This document shows, one piece after another, positions 34,147-42,457 of a stretch of DNA of 64,000 nt (positions within the stretch are counted from its first letter, which is position 1; each line of letters opens with the position of its first letter). Under the pieces are notes generated by a model, which worked only from the letters and a program-made list of their open reading frames with translations, did not search any database and was not told the origin of the DNA. The stretch covers positions 62,001 to 126,000 of the forward strand of contig CAMEVC010000002.1 in the NCBI GenBank assembly GCA_945939115.1. The letters run 5' to 3'. Position numbers and translations under genes: made by a program. This stretch comes from an uncultured Eubacterium sp. (GTDB lineage Bacteria; Bacillota; Clostridia; Lachnospirales; Lachnospiraceae).

Positions 34147-35508
34147 CTATTCCATATCCCGTAGGAGCTGGTTTCTTCGGCCGCCCTTCAGGTACAAGGC
34201 ACTATAAGACTTATATCTTTCACATGGATTTACCACCAGGAATTCAGAGGACTCCTTACCTGTGGTAAGTCCTGTGATAAATATAAGCATCTCCTGGTCA
34301 AGCTTCCCAATATCCTCCTTAGACATAGTTCCCTGTTTAGAGCCTTCAAGAAAGTCAAATGTATTCTCAAGCTTTTTAAGAGTCTCCTCCTCTAATTTTT
34401 CAAGCCTGTCTGCCTGCACAGCGAATTCCGTCTTTTCCTTATCAATATCCGCAGAACCTACAGCTATATCGGATTCCTTAATCTTTGCCTTAATTGCAGC
34501 ATACCAGGCATCAGTATCCGCCTTTAAGTCATATACATTTTTAAAATGCTTAGATAGCGCATCAAGAAGCAGATTAATTACAGTAAGTCTCTCATCATAC
34601 TCCGCATCAATCATTCGTCTGTAAACATCCGGAGCAGCATTACCTGCAAGAATATCACTGATTCCATAGTCGTCTTTATATTTGTTATATAAATCATAGT
34701 ATGTAGCCATATCCGCAGCTACATCCTCATTGTGAACAAATTCTCCGATAACATCCTCATTTACAGGAAGACCCAGTTCCTCATACACATACATAAGATT
34801 GCTTAAATCCTCCCAGCCTCTGGCTGTAACAAACTTAAGTCCATCCACGTCTGATTCCACCCTGTAGAAATTCTGAGGTCTTATATCAAGATATGACAGA
34901 ATAGCATTGTGTATACGCCTCTCCTTCGCATAGTCACGCCATACCTCAAGGTCTGCGTCAATATTAATGACACGGACACGGTCATAAGTTACCATATCAA
35001 ACTCCCTTACGGAACGGTTGAATTCAGGAGGATTTCCCGCAGCCACGATAATCCAGCCCTCCGGTACCTTCTGGTTGCCGAATGTTTTGCATTGAAGGAA
35101 CTGCAGCATAGTAGGAATAAGCGTCTCTGATACGCAGTTTATCTCATCAATAAACAGAATTCCTTCCCTGTGACCCTGCTCTCTGATTGCCTTGTAAACC
35201 CCTGCAATAATCTCGCTCATGGTGTATTCCGTCACAGAATACTCCCTGCCGTCAAACTCCTGTGTTCTTATCATAGGAAGTCCCACCGCACTCTGCCTTG
35301 TGTGGTGAGTGATTGTATAGGAAACCAGTCCAATTCCGCACTCCGTCGCAATCTGCTCCATAATCTGCGTCTTCCCGATTCCCGGAGGCCCCATAAGAAA
35401 TACCGGCCTCTGCCTGATTGCCGGAATCCTGTACTCACCCTTTTCATCCCGCAAAAGATATGCCTTCACTGTATTAATGATTTCCTGTTTTGCCTGTCCA
35501 ATATTCAT
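34147..35508 (-). CDS. MoxR-like AAA+ ATPase
   Basis: The 453-residue protein has Walker A GPPGIGKTQ (about 40-48), Walker B GILFIDEINC (about 115-124) and a sensor 1 region (WIIVAAGNPPEFN). It fits MoxR-type AAA+ chaperones, which insert cofactors or remodel complexes together with a VWA-domain partner. The C-terminal 150 residues are helical and charged. It is the third gene of a minus-strand cluster and follows the VWA gene by 32 bases, as in most MoxR-VWA pairs. Confidence 0.88.
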   Translation of the reverse strand: MNIGQAKQEIINTVKAYLLRDEKGEYRIPAIRQRPVFLMGPPGIGKTQIMEQIATECGIGLVSYTITHHTRQSAVGLPMIRTQEFDGREYSVTEYTMSEIIAGVYKAIREQGHREGILFIDEINCVSETLIPTMLQFLQCKTFGNQKVPEGWIIVAAGNPPEFNRSVREFDMVTYDRVRVINIDADLEVWRDYAKERRIHNAILSYLDIRPQNFYRVESDVDGLKFVTARGWEDLSNLMYVYEELGLPVNEDVIGEFVHNEDVAADMATYYDLYNKYKDDYGISDILAGNAAPDVYRRMIDAEYDERLTVINLLLDALSKHFKNVYDLKADTDAWYAAIKAKIKESDIAVGSADIDKEKTEFAVQADRLEKLEEETLKKLENTFDFLEGSKQGTMSKEDIGKLDQEMLIFITGLTTGKESSEFLVVNPCERYKSYSALYLKGGRRNQLLRDME

Positions 35509-35540
35509 AACATAATCCTTTCACCTATTAAATGTAATAT

Positions 35541-36845
35541 CTATCTGCTGGTCTCGTCCACTCTTATTCTCATCGCCCATGGGGGAACCTGTGTCTCATC
35601 AAAGTCCTGCATGAATATAAATGCAGTCCTGTATCCCGGTCTTTTCTTAGGATACACGCCTTCTCCATCAGTAAAATACAGTACTCCTCCGGGATTCTTA
35701 ATCTTCCCGTCCTCAATAAGTGAGTCAATATATTTGAAGGGCGGTCTGAAATCCGTATTTCCTCCACCCTTTATCTCAAATGCATTAAAGAAGCTTTCCA
35801 GTTCTCTTCTGTCTGTAATCACATCATCACTCTGAATCACATCATCACATTGTATCACATGAATTCTGCTCACCTTGAAAAATGCGTCCTCATCCATAAG
35901 TATATCAAACGTTTCCTGCAAAAATCTCCTGACAAGTTCACCGCTTGTTGAATAACTTGTATCAATAACGACAACAAACTCCCGTATTCTGTTGATTTCC
36001 ATCGTCTCAAGAGGTTCTATCAAAGGCATATCCTTATATATAGAAAGTCCGTAGGAATAGTATCCAATATCAAATTCATCATCACTGACTTTAAGCTCCT
36101 CATGCAATTCAGCAAATTTCCTTAAAAAATCCCCGTAATTTCTTCTCCTCTTTTCCACTCGCATAAGCTCATATAACGAGTCCGAACCGTCACCGTCCTT
36201 ACTGTGACTGCGTTCCCGCTCCATGCTCATTTCTCTGGCCTTCTTCTCCCACTGCTGCCATGCTTTTTGTGGCTGCTGCATCATATTCTTCCTGTCATTC
36301 TCGTATTGCCAGAGTGTGTGGTCATCGGTATAGAACTCGTTCCACATTTTAACAAGCTCCTCCCTGTCCACCTTAAGAAGATATTCATATATCTGTGCCG
36401 CGGAAATAATGCGCTCCTTATTTAATTCCTCATATACCTTCTGCCGTCTCCATGTCAGAATCCTTCGCACAGCAGGCTTGTCAAGCCCATCAATAATACG
36501 CTCCACCGCAATGTCGCACGCCAGATTCCACAAATCCTTGTCACGTCCGCCGCAGAGCCACAGATGGCAGTAAACACAATGCAGAACAGTATGAAGATAA
36601 GCTCTCTTTAAAAACAGTTCATTCCTGCGAAAGACATCTATTGTATGTTCTGTATTCATATAAATGTACACACCGTCCGTTGCAAATGTGCTAAGTCCCA
36701 TATTAGCTCGAGGCACCAGAACATATAGAACCGGTTCAAGAAATCTCATATCAACATAAAGCTCTCCCGCAAGGTAATCAATAATTCTGCTTCCCATCTC
36801 AAGCTGCCATTCGCTTTCCGTCTTAACGTGAGCCAATCCTGTCAT
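35541..36845 (-). CDS. DUF2201/VWA-like protein with degenerate metallopeptidase motif
   Basis: The 434-residue protein has an N-terminal DUF2201 metallopeptidase-like domain in which the expected HExxH is HTVLH (H85-H89, with H94 as third ligand), so the catalytic glutamate is a threonine. A charged helical linker (about 185-225) leads to a VWA domain with a complete MIDAS start DTSYS (294-298). It is the probable client-binding partner of the MoxR ATPase downstream. The start is ambiguous: GGAG abuts the ATG at 36845, whereas a TTG three codons later has ideal spacing. Confidence 0.8.
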   Translation of the reverse strand: MTGLAHVKTESEWQLEMGSRIIDYLAGELYVDMRFLEPVLYVLVPRANMGLSTFATDGVYIYMNTEHTIDVFRRNELFLKRAYLHTVLHCVYCHLWLCGGRDKDLWNLACDIAVERIIDGLDKPAVRRILTWRRQKVYEELNKERIISAAQIYEYLLKVDREELVKMWNEFYTDDHTLWQYENDRKNMMQQPQKAWQQWEKKAREMSMERERSHSKDGDGSDSLYELMRVEKRRRNYGDFLRKFAELHEELKVSDDEFDIGYYSYGLSIYKDMPLIEPLETMEINRIREFVVVIDTSYSTSGELVRRFLQETFDILMDEDAFFKVSRIHVIQCDDVIQSDDVITDRRELESFFNAFEIKGGGNTDFRPPFKYIDSLIEDGKIKNPGGVLYFTDGEGVYPKKRPGYRTAFIFMQDFDETQVPPWAMRIRVDETSR

Positions 36846-36895
36846 CTCCTCTCTTATCTGACACTCTATCCATTCATCACTGTCAATAATATATG

Positions 36896-37954
36896 CTAGA
36901 ACTCATATCTGCTCTTCTTTATACTGCCTGCAATATTGCTCCCCAGTTCAATTATTCCGGCGGTTCCTGCTGTCCACCCCGCCTCTGCTGCCAGCTTAAC
37001 AGCCATCTCTAATCCCTTCTCGCCCAATACATTTTCATTGCTAAAAAATGTCACAATATCAAGTCGTTTTTCTCTGACAACCCAGTTCAGTATATCCATG
37101 ATATTGTCCTTTAAATAACTCCTGTAAATATCTGCGCTCTCCCTTGAAAGGGCAACGGGAAACCTTAACCTTCCGATTGCCATATGCGACATTGTGTAAA
37201 CACTCTCAAGTGCTCCCGCCGCCTCAAATATCCCATCATACCCTGAAACATCAATAACTCCTCCATTGAAGAGCTGTCTTGCCCGGTATCCTTCTCCCTC
37301 CATATCCAACTGAAAAATATGGGCTGGTCCGATTTCTTCATAGCTCTCAGTATACTCTGAATAATAGAAACTGCCCAGTATATTCTTCTCTCCGTTTATA
37401 AACTGAAGGTCAATTCCTTTGTTGAGCTGTTTAAGAAAATATTTAACTCCTGTCGGCTCATTGACATCACTTCTGACCGCCAGAATATCAAGTCCTCTGC
37501 AGTTCATAAAAGCATCATTATTAACGGTATTCAGTTTCTTTCCAAACTCAATACTCTTGAGCTTTCTACAGTTATAAAATGCATAACTTTCCAGAACCTC
37601 CACACTGTTCGGCAGACTTACACTTTGAATATAGCTCCCGGATAATTCATGAAGTCCCTCTGCATCTGCAATCCGTCCAAGTTCCTCCCACTCTGTTTCA
37701 AATGTCCGATTTTTACAATTACATTTTTCAGCAAAACAATATTCACCAATACTCCTGGCACTGTACCCATTCATATCCTCCGGTATAATAACCTCGGGTA
37801 CCTGCCCCATAAGGCGCATAAGCCGAACCGGTATACTGCTGCCTAGTGCTACCTCCTGTCCGTTATCTCGTCCATTATCTGTTTCTATTAATTCACACAG
37901 GGCTGCATAGTGTGTTGTGATACCCTGGGTGGTGTATTCGTACTCAATAATCAT
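36896..37954 (-). CDS. Leucine-rich-repeat (BspA-type) protein in a MoxR-VWA cluster
   Basis: The start is the ATG at 37954 after AGGAGG; the frame to 38068 is upstream extension. The 352-residue protein lacks a signal peptide. Residues about 85-150 hold BspA-type repeats (SVSLPNSVEVLESYAFYNC, KLKSIEFGKKLNTVNNDAFMNC, shown in part). The remainder is unnamed and has an acidic core (HIFQLDMEGEGYRAR) and a helical C-terminus. It lies 50 bases upstream of the VWA gene on the same strand and probably works with MoxR and VWA in the cytoplasm, perhaps as an adaptor; that is inference. Confidence 0.7.
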   Translation of the reverse strand: MIIEYEYTTQGITTHYAALCELIETDNGRDNGQEVALGSSIPVRLMRLMGQVPEVIIPEDMNGYSARSIGEYCFAEKCNCKNRTFETEWEELGRIADAEGLHELSGSYIQSVSLPNSVEVLESYAFYNCRKLKSIEFGKKLNTVNNDAFMNCRGLDILAVRSDVNEPTGVKYFLKQLNKGIDLQFINGEKNILGSFYYSEYTESYEEIGPAHIFQLDMEGEGYRARQLFNGGVIDVSGYDGIFEAAGALESVYTMSHMAIGRLRFPVALSRESADIYRSYLKDNIMDILNWVVREKRLDIVTFFSNENVLGEKGLEMAVKLAAEAGWTAGTAGIIELGSNIAGSIKKSRYEF

Positions 37955-37975
37955 TATGTGCCTCCTTTGGGTTGT

Positions 37976-38043
37976 GGATGGTTCAGGTATCCGCTGCGAG
38001 CGACAAGTAGCGAAAGCGTGCTCGGAGGCGGAATACACCATCC
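37976..38043. ncRNA. GC-rich imperfect stem-loop, possible structured RNA or dispersed repeat
   Basis: Nested pairings run GGATGG/CCATCC, GTAT/ATAC, CCGC/GCGG and CGAGC/GCTCG, with a GCGAAAGC tetraloop-like hairpin near the tip. The 68-base structure is far more GC-rich than its surroundings. It lies between the LRR gene and spoIIID, which diverge from this region. It might be a leader RNA, or a REP-like intergenic repeat; the window has no second copy to compare. Confidence 0.4.
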
Positions 38044-38115
38044 CCATACATTCTAACATAAAACTCACATCCCTGGCATAGATTGTATAAATGAAACTTT
38101 TGAGGTCCCCCGTTT

Positions 38116-38376
38116 ATGCGAGACTATATTGAAGAGAGGGCTGTTGAACTGGCATATTACATAATTGAACACAAAGCAACCGTCAGACAGACGGCAAAGG
38201 CTTTCAGTGTTAGTAAAAGCACTGCACATAAAGATGTCACTACAAGACTTATGGAAATCAATCCGGAACTGGCTAAAGAAGTAAGAAAAGTGCTTGATGT
38301 AAACAAGCAGGAAAGACATATTCGTGGAGGTATGGCCACTAAAGAGAAATACCTCCACAATGATTGTTCTAAATAA
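38116..38376 (+). CDS. spoIIID: Sporulation transcription factor SpoIIID
   Basis: The 86-residue product matches SpoIIID along its whole length: MRDYIEERAVELAYYIIEH (N-terminal helix), the helix-turn-helix TVRQTAKAFSVSKSTAHKDV, and a basic C-terminal helix. SpoIIID is a mother-cell regulator that adjusts the SigE regulon during spore formation. In Bacillus it precedes mbl; here the two are about 32 kb apart. The ribosome binding site is modest (GAGG ten bases upstream). Confidence 0.95.
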   Translation: MRDYIEERAVELAYYIIEHKATVRQTAKAFSVSKSTAHKDVTTRLMEINPELAKEVRKVLDVNKQERHIRGGMATKEKYLHNDCSK

Positions 38377-38378
38377 TA

Positions 38379-39473
38379 CTATATAATTGCTGAAACATTC
38401 AGGCCGTGAGACCTTGAAAGGTCTACAAATTCATCACCACACTGTACAACCGGAAGATGAAGTGCATTATCATTAATAAGAATAACCTTTCCTATTCTTC
38501 CATCTGAAAGTCTCACATCATTATGAATATAAGAAGATGCAACATTCTTAAGGAATGGAAGGCTGTATGCAGGGTCAAACTTAGTAAATGCATCATTGTA
38601 CATTATCTTAATTACTTCAAACGGACATAATGCCCCACGATATACTCTTGCTGCAGTCATGGCATCGTACACATCAGCAACTGCAATTATCTTAGCAACC
38701 GTCGGAATATCTTTGCTCTTTAATCCAAATGGATATCCTGTTCCATCACATTTCTCATGATGGAGCAGGCATGCCTCCTTGACACGCATATCAATATTCT
38801 GATTCTTTAACTTCTCATATCCAAGATTAACATGCTGCTTCATAATCTTGAATTCATCTGAACTTAGTTTCCCCGGCTTAGTAAGTATCTCATTAGGAAT
38901 CATAAGCTTTCCAATATCATGAAGAATTCCGCTGATAATAAGGATTTTGATGTCATCCTCCCCATATCCAAGCCATTTACCAATTATTGATGCAATAAGC
39001 GCAACATTAACACAGTGAACATATGTAAGGTCATCAAACTGTCTCATACTGTGAAGCATATCAAAAATCTGAAGACTATTCTTATTATCAGACAATATCT
39101 GCTGTGTACCCTCAATAAGCTTATCCGTATCAATAGGAATATTATTGGTTACAACATCATTAAGACCTTCCTTTATATCTATGATATTCTCATCATAAGA
39201 CTGCTTGAACTGCTTATATTGAGTGCTTTTTCTTATCTTGTCAAAATATTTTTCATTCTCATTATTCTCAATATCTGAGTCCTCAAAAGACTGTTCACTC
39301 TCTCTGTCATATACCTTGATTTCGAGAATATGATTACCTGATATATTAGATATAATACTGTAATCTAGAACTGTATCCTTCTTTACAAGGATATTACCAT
39401 CAGGTGTATGAACATCTTCAGAAACTATATCTCCTTCAACTGCATCAAATATAAATATGGTTTTATCACTCAT
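38379..39473 (-). CDS. HD-GYP domain protein, probable c-di-GMP phosphodiesterase
   Basis: The start is the ATG at 39473 (GGGGG eight bases upstream). The 364-residue protein has an unnamed N-terminal region (about 1-130) and an HD-GYP domain with HDIGKLMIPNEIL (about 180) and HHEKCDGTGYPFGL (about 235), both canonical. It would hydrolyse cyclic di-GMP in the cytoplasm. It converges with spoIIID with two bases between stop codons. No receiver or PAS domain is apparent. Confidence 0.88.
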   Translation of the reverse strand: MSDKTIFIFDAVEGDIVSEDVHTPDGNILVKKDTVLDYSIISNISGNHILEIKVYDRESEQSFEDSDIENNENEKYFDKIRKSTQYKQFKQSYDENIIDIKEGLNDVVTNNIPIDTDKLIEGTQQILSDNKNSLQIFDMLHSMRQFDDLTYVHCVNVALIASIIGKWLGYGEDDIKILIISGILHDIGKLMIPNEILTKPGKLSSDEFKIMKQHVNLGYEKLKNQNIDMRVKEACLLHHEKCDGTGYPFGLKSKDIPTVAKIIAVADVYDAMTAARVYRGALCPFEVIKIMYNDAFTKFDPAYSLPFLKNVASSYIHNDVRLSDGRIGKVILINDNALHLPVVQCGDEFVDLSRSHGLNVSAII

Positions 39474-39556
39474 TACGTTTACCCCCATAATATGTTCTTT
39501 CCCAAATACAATCCAAGATAATTATAAATTTAACTATAAAAAAAGTCAATTTACTC

Positions 39557-39585
39557 TTGACGAATCTTGTATAAATGTGTAATAT
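39557..39585 (+). promoter_or_regulatory. Promoter of the SAM riboswitch-metK transcript
   Basis: TTGACG (39557-39562), a 17-base spacer and TAATAT (39580-39585) put transcription start near 39592, about 30 bases before the riboswitch. Confidence 0.7.
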
Positions 39586-39621
39586 CTTTATGCGGTAATA
39601 TTAATTGAATATTTTATATCC

Positions 39622-39764
39622 CTTATTAAGAGCGGTGGAGATACATAGGATCTATGAAGCCCGGCAACCCCTGTTAAGGAAGGTGCCAACCTGAGCGATA
39701 TTAGTCGAACAATAAGAGGATTTCGATACAGTCAGTAATCGGGTCCCTTATGGGGACCTTTTTT
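39622..39764 (+). promoter_or_regulatory. SAM-I (S-box) riboswitch with terminator
   Basis: The aptamer (39622-39716) has the S-box framework: CTTATTAAGAG opening the P1 stem, GGTGGAG, GATCTATGAAGCCCGGCAACC (shown to core words ATGAAGCCCGGCAACC), and GGAAGGTGCCAAC, closing with AATAAG. A terminator follows: GGTCCC/GGGACC (39742-39758) and six T residues. When SAM is bound the terminator forms and metK is shut off. The start codon at 39834 is 70 bases beyond the terminator. Confidence 0.95.
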
Positions 39765-39833
39765 ATTGGCATTAGTGTCCAAAACACTTCAACGGGGATA
39801 GACATATTCACCATATAACGAAAAGGAGGAAAC

Positions 39834-41015
39834 ATGGAAAAAAGATTATTTACTTCAGAATCAGTTACAGAAGGACATCCAGACAAAATCTGCGACCAGA
39901 TTTCAGATGCAGTTCTCGATGCTCTTTATGAGCAGGACCCATACTCAAGAGTTGCCTGCGAAACACTCACTAACACAGGTTTTATTATTGTAATGGGTGA
40001 GATTACTACTAAAGCTAACATTGATATTCCTGCTATTGCAAGAAAGACAGTTGTGGACATCGGATATGACAGTTCTGACAAGGGCTTTGACGGAAACACA
40101 TGTGCCGTCATGGTTGCTTTGGACAAACAGTCTGCTGATATAGCTATGGGCGTTGACAAGGCTCTTGAAGCTAAAGATGGTGAAATTGATGACTCAGAAG
40201 GCGGTGCCGGAGACCAGGGTATGATGTTCGGCTATGCTACTAATGAGACTCCTGAATATATGCCATACTCTGCTGCTCTTGCACAGAAGCTTTCTATGCA
40301 GCTTACTAAGGTTCGTAAAGACGGCACTTTGAGTTATTTAAGACCAGACGGAAAAACACAGGTCACAGTTGAGTACGATGCAGATAATAATCCTGTGAGA
40401 CTTGACGCTATTGTTGTTTCTTCTCAGCACGCACCAGAGGTATCACAGGAACAGATTCATACAGATATTAAGAAATATGTTATAGATGCCATAGTTGATC
40501 CTTCTATGATAGACGATGATACTAAGATTTACATCAACCCTACAGGAAGATTTGTAATCGGCGGCCCTAACGGTGATTCCGGTCTTACAGGACGAAAGAT
40601 TATTGTTGATACTTACGGCGGGGCTGCAAGACACGGTGGTGGTGCTTTTTCAGGAAAAGACTGTACTAAGGTTGACCGTTCTGCTGCTTATGCTGCAAGA
40701 TATGTTGCCAAGAATATCGTTGCTGCCGGGCTTGCTGACAGATGCGAGATTCAGCTCTCATATGCAATCGGCGTCGCTAAGCCAACCTCAATCATGGTAG
40801 ACACATTTGGAACAGGCCGTCTTTCTGAGGAGAAAATCGTTGAAATTATCCGTGAAAACTTTGATTTAAGACCTAACGGTATTATCAAAATGCTTGACCT
40901 CAGAAGACCAATCTATAAGCAGACTGCTGCTTACGGACATTTTGGCCGTACAGATCTTAATCTTCCATGGGAACAGTTGGATAAAGTTGAGATTCTTAAG
41001 AAGTATCTTGCGTAA
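39834..41015 (+). CDS. metK: S-adenosylmethionine synthetase
   Basis: A full-length 393-residue MetK, which makes SAM from methionine and ATP. It has the family signatures near the start ([20 protein letters not shown], shown as [14 protein letters not shown]), [12 protein letters not shown] and the phosphate-binding GGGAFSGKD. The GGAGG ribosome binding site is four bases from the ATG. It is preceded by the SAM-I riboswitch, so its product represses its own gene by feedback. The gene stands alone; the hairpin at 41053 terminates it. Confidence 0.98.
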   Translation: MEKRLFTSESVTEGHPDKICDQISDAVLDALYEQDPYSRVACETLTNTGFIIVMGEITTKANIDIPAIARKTVVDIGYDSSDKGFDGNTCAVMVALDKQSADIAMGVDKALEAKDGEIDDSEGGAGDQGMMFGYATNETPEYMPYSAALAQKLSMQLTKVRKDGTLSYLRPDGKTQVTVEYDADNNPVRLDAIVVSSQHAPEVSQEQIHTDIKKYVIDAIVDPSMIDDDTKIYINPTGRFVIGGPNGDSGLTGRKIIVDTYGGAARHGGGAFSGKDCTKVDRSAAYAARYVAKNIVAAGLADRCEIQLSYAIGVAKPTSIMVDTFGTGRLSEEKIVEIIRENFDLRPNGIIKMLDLRRPIYKQTAAYGHFGRTDLNLPWEQLDKVEILKKYLA

Positions 41016-41052
41016 TATTAATACAGGTAAGTGTCGCCGCTAGGCGCACTAC

Positions 41053-41096
41053 AAAATGGCTGAGGCGGTTACACACCCGCTCTCAGCCATTTTTTT
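41053..41096. terminator. Bidirectional terminator shared by metK and the MATE gene
   Basis: AAAATGGCTGAG (41053-41064) and CTCAGCCATTTT (41082-41093) form a perfect 12-base stem, extended by GCGG/CCGC, with T runs on the plus strand. On the minus strand the same bases encode the last residues of the MATE protein (KKWLRAGV and stop), so the stop codon lies in the hairpin. Confidence 0.85.
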
Positions 41097-42454
41097 CTCT
41101 CCATCCGGACAAGGAATATAGTACCGCGGAAGCACAACTCCGCTGCCATTGCAATCCATACCCCGACAAGACCGTATCTTCCCACAAGCAGGAATGACAA
41201 CACCACTCTTACAGCCCACAGACTTAAGAAATTCATAAGACTTGACATTAATGTATCTCCTGCCCCACGAAGCACCCCTGTAACAACAATTGAGGCTCCA
41301 TATAATGGTTCTGCAAATGCTTCAATTCTTAATATTGTCACACCAAGTTCTCTAACTGCCGCATCCGGTGTCAGAATTCCTATCATAAATGGTGCAAATA
41401 TAAACATTAACATTCCGGTCACTGCCATAATTCCCATACCGAAGGCAACAGAGATTCTTCCAAAGGATAACGCAAGTTTCCCTCGGCCCGCTCCTATACT
41501 CTGTCCCACTAAGGCTGTCGCAGCCTCCTCTATGCCATAAGCCGGCATATAGCACAGACTTTCCGCTGTTATTGCAAATGAATTGGCAGCCACAGCAACT
41601 ACACCAAGAGGTGCCACTATTCTTGTTATAGTTATCATTGCACCAAACATTACCACATTCTCAAAGGTTACCGGAAGAGATAATACAAATGCTTTTCTGA
41701 TTGTACCTGTCTGCAATCCTGACCCCATATTGCTATCTTTGCCATAATTCCTGGCAAGCATCGGCGTTCTTGCCATCAGCACATAAAACATTATTATAGT
41801 TGTCACTATCTCTGCGGCTGTTGTTCCAAGAGCTGCTCCCATTACACCGAGTCCAAGACCAAAACCATGCCATTTGAAGATAAAGACGAAATTAAATACC
41901 ACATCCAGAAAACAATTCATCGAATTGAGTATACCCGGAGTCCTTGTGTTGCCACAGCTTTGAAGCATCCTAGTTCCCAGCCTGTTGAATGCCATTGCCG
42001 GCATGGAAATTGAAGTTATAAGAAAATACATTGCGGCATCATGCTGTATGGCCGCATCTCCCCCAAGCCACGCCGGAAGCTGCCAGCTTATAGCGGTTCC
42101 AACACCACCTATAATTACTGATATCAAAAGCACAATCCCAAAAGATTGCAGGAACACCTGCCTTGCCATATGAAATTTTCTGGCTCCGATAAACTGTGCA
42201 ACCTGTATAGAAAATCCCAGAGAAGGTGCTGATGCAAGACTTCCAAGCAGCCATACGGTTGTTGACACAAGTCCAATGGCAGCCGAACAATCTGCCCCGA
42301 GTCTTCCCACCATTGACGCATCAATATACTGCATTATGATAGAAGATATCTGAGCCATAATTGTCGGAAGGCTGAGCATTATCACCAGCCTTATCTTCTG
42401 TTCAAATGTTATTTTTCCGTTATTTCTTACATGTGACAGAATATCTTCCTTCAT
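41069..42454 (-). CDS. MATE family efflux transporter
   Basis: A 461-residue, 12-helix MATE transporter. Family words include VMLSLPTIMAQISSIIMQYIDASMVG (cited as LPTIMAQ, YIDASMVG), GVMGAALGTTAAEI and GQSIGAGRGKLALSFG. It lies four bases upstream of the SulP stop region on the same strand, reading 42454 towards 41069, so the SulP gene comes first in a two-gene operon. Substrate is unknown. Its last codons double as the metK terminator. Confidence 0.92.
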   Translation of the reverse strand: MKEDILSHVRNNGKITFEQKIRLVIMLSLPTIMAQISSIIMQYIDASMVGRLGADCSAAIGLVSTTVWLLGSLASAPSLGFSIQVAQFIGARKFHMARQVFLQSFGIVLLISVIIGGVGTAISWQLPAWLGGDAAIQHDAAMYFLITSISMPAMAFNRLGTRMLQSCGNTRTPGILNSMNCFLDVVFNFVFIFKWHGFGLGLGVMGAALGTTAAEIVTTIIMFYVLMARTPMLARNYGKDSNMGSGLQTGTIRKAFVLSLPVTFENVVMFGAMITITRIVAPLGVVAVAANSFAITAESLCYMPAYGIEEAATALVGQSIGAGRGKLALSFGRISVAFGMGIMAVTGMLMFIFAPFMIGILTPDAAVRELGVTILRIEAFAEPLYGASIVVTGVLRGAGDTLMSSLMNFLSLWAVRVVLSFLLVGRYGLVGVWIAMAAELCFRGTIFLVRMERKKWLRAGV

Positions 42455-42457
42455 GAA

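Noticed and set aside
35541-36845. Active HExxH metallopeptidase
   Set aside because: The motif is HTVLH; the catalytic glutamate is missing, so peptidase activity is not claimed.
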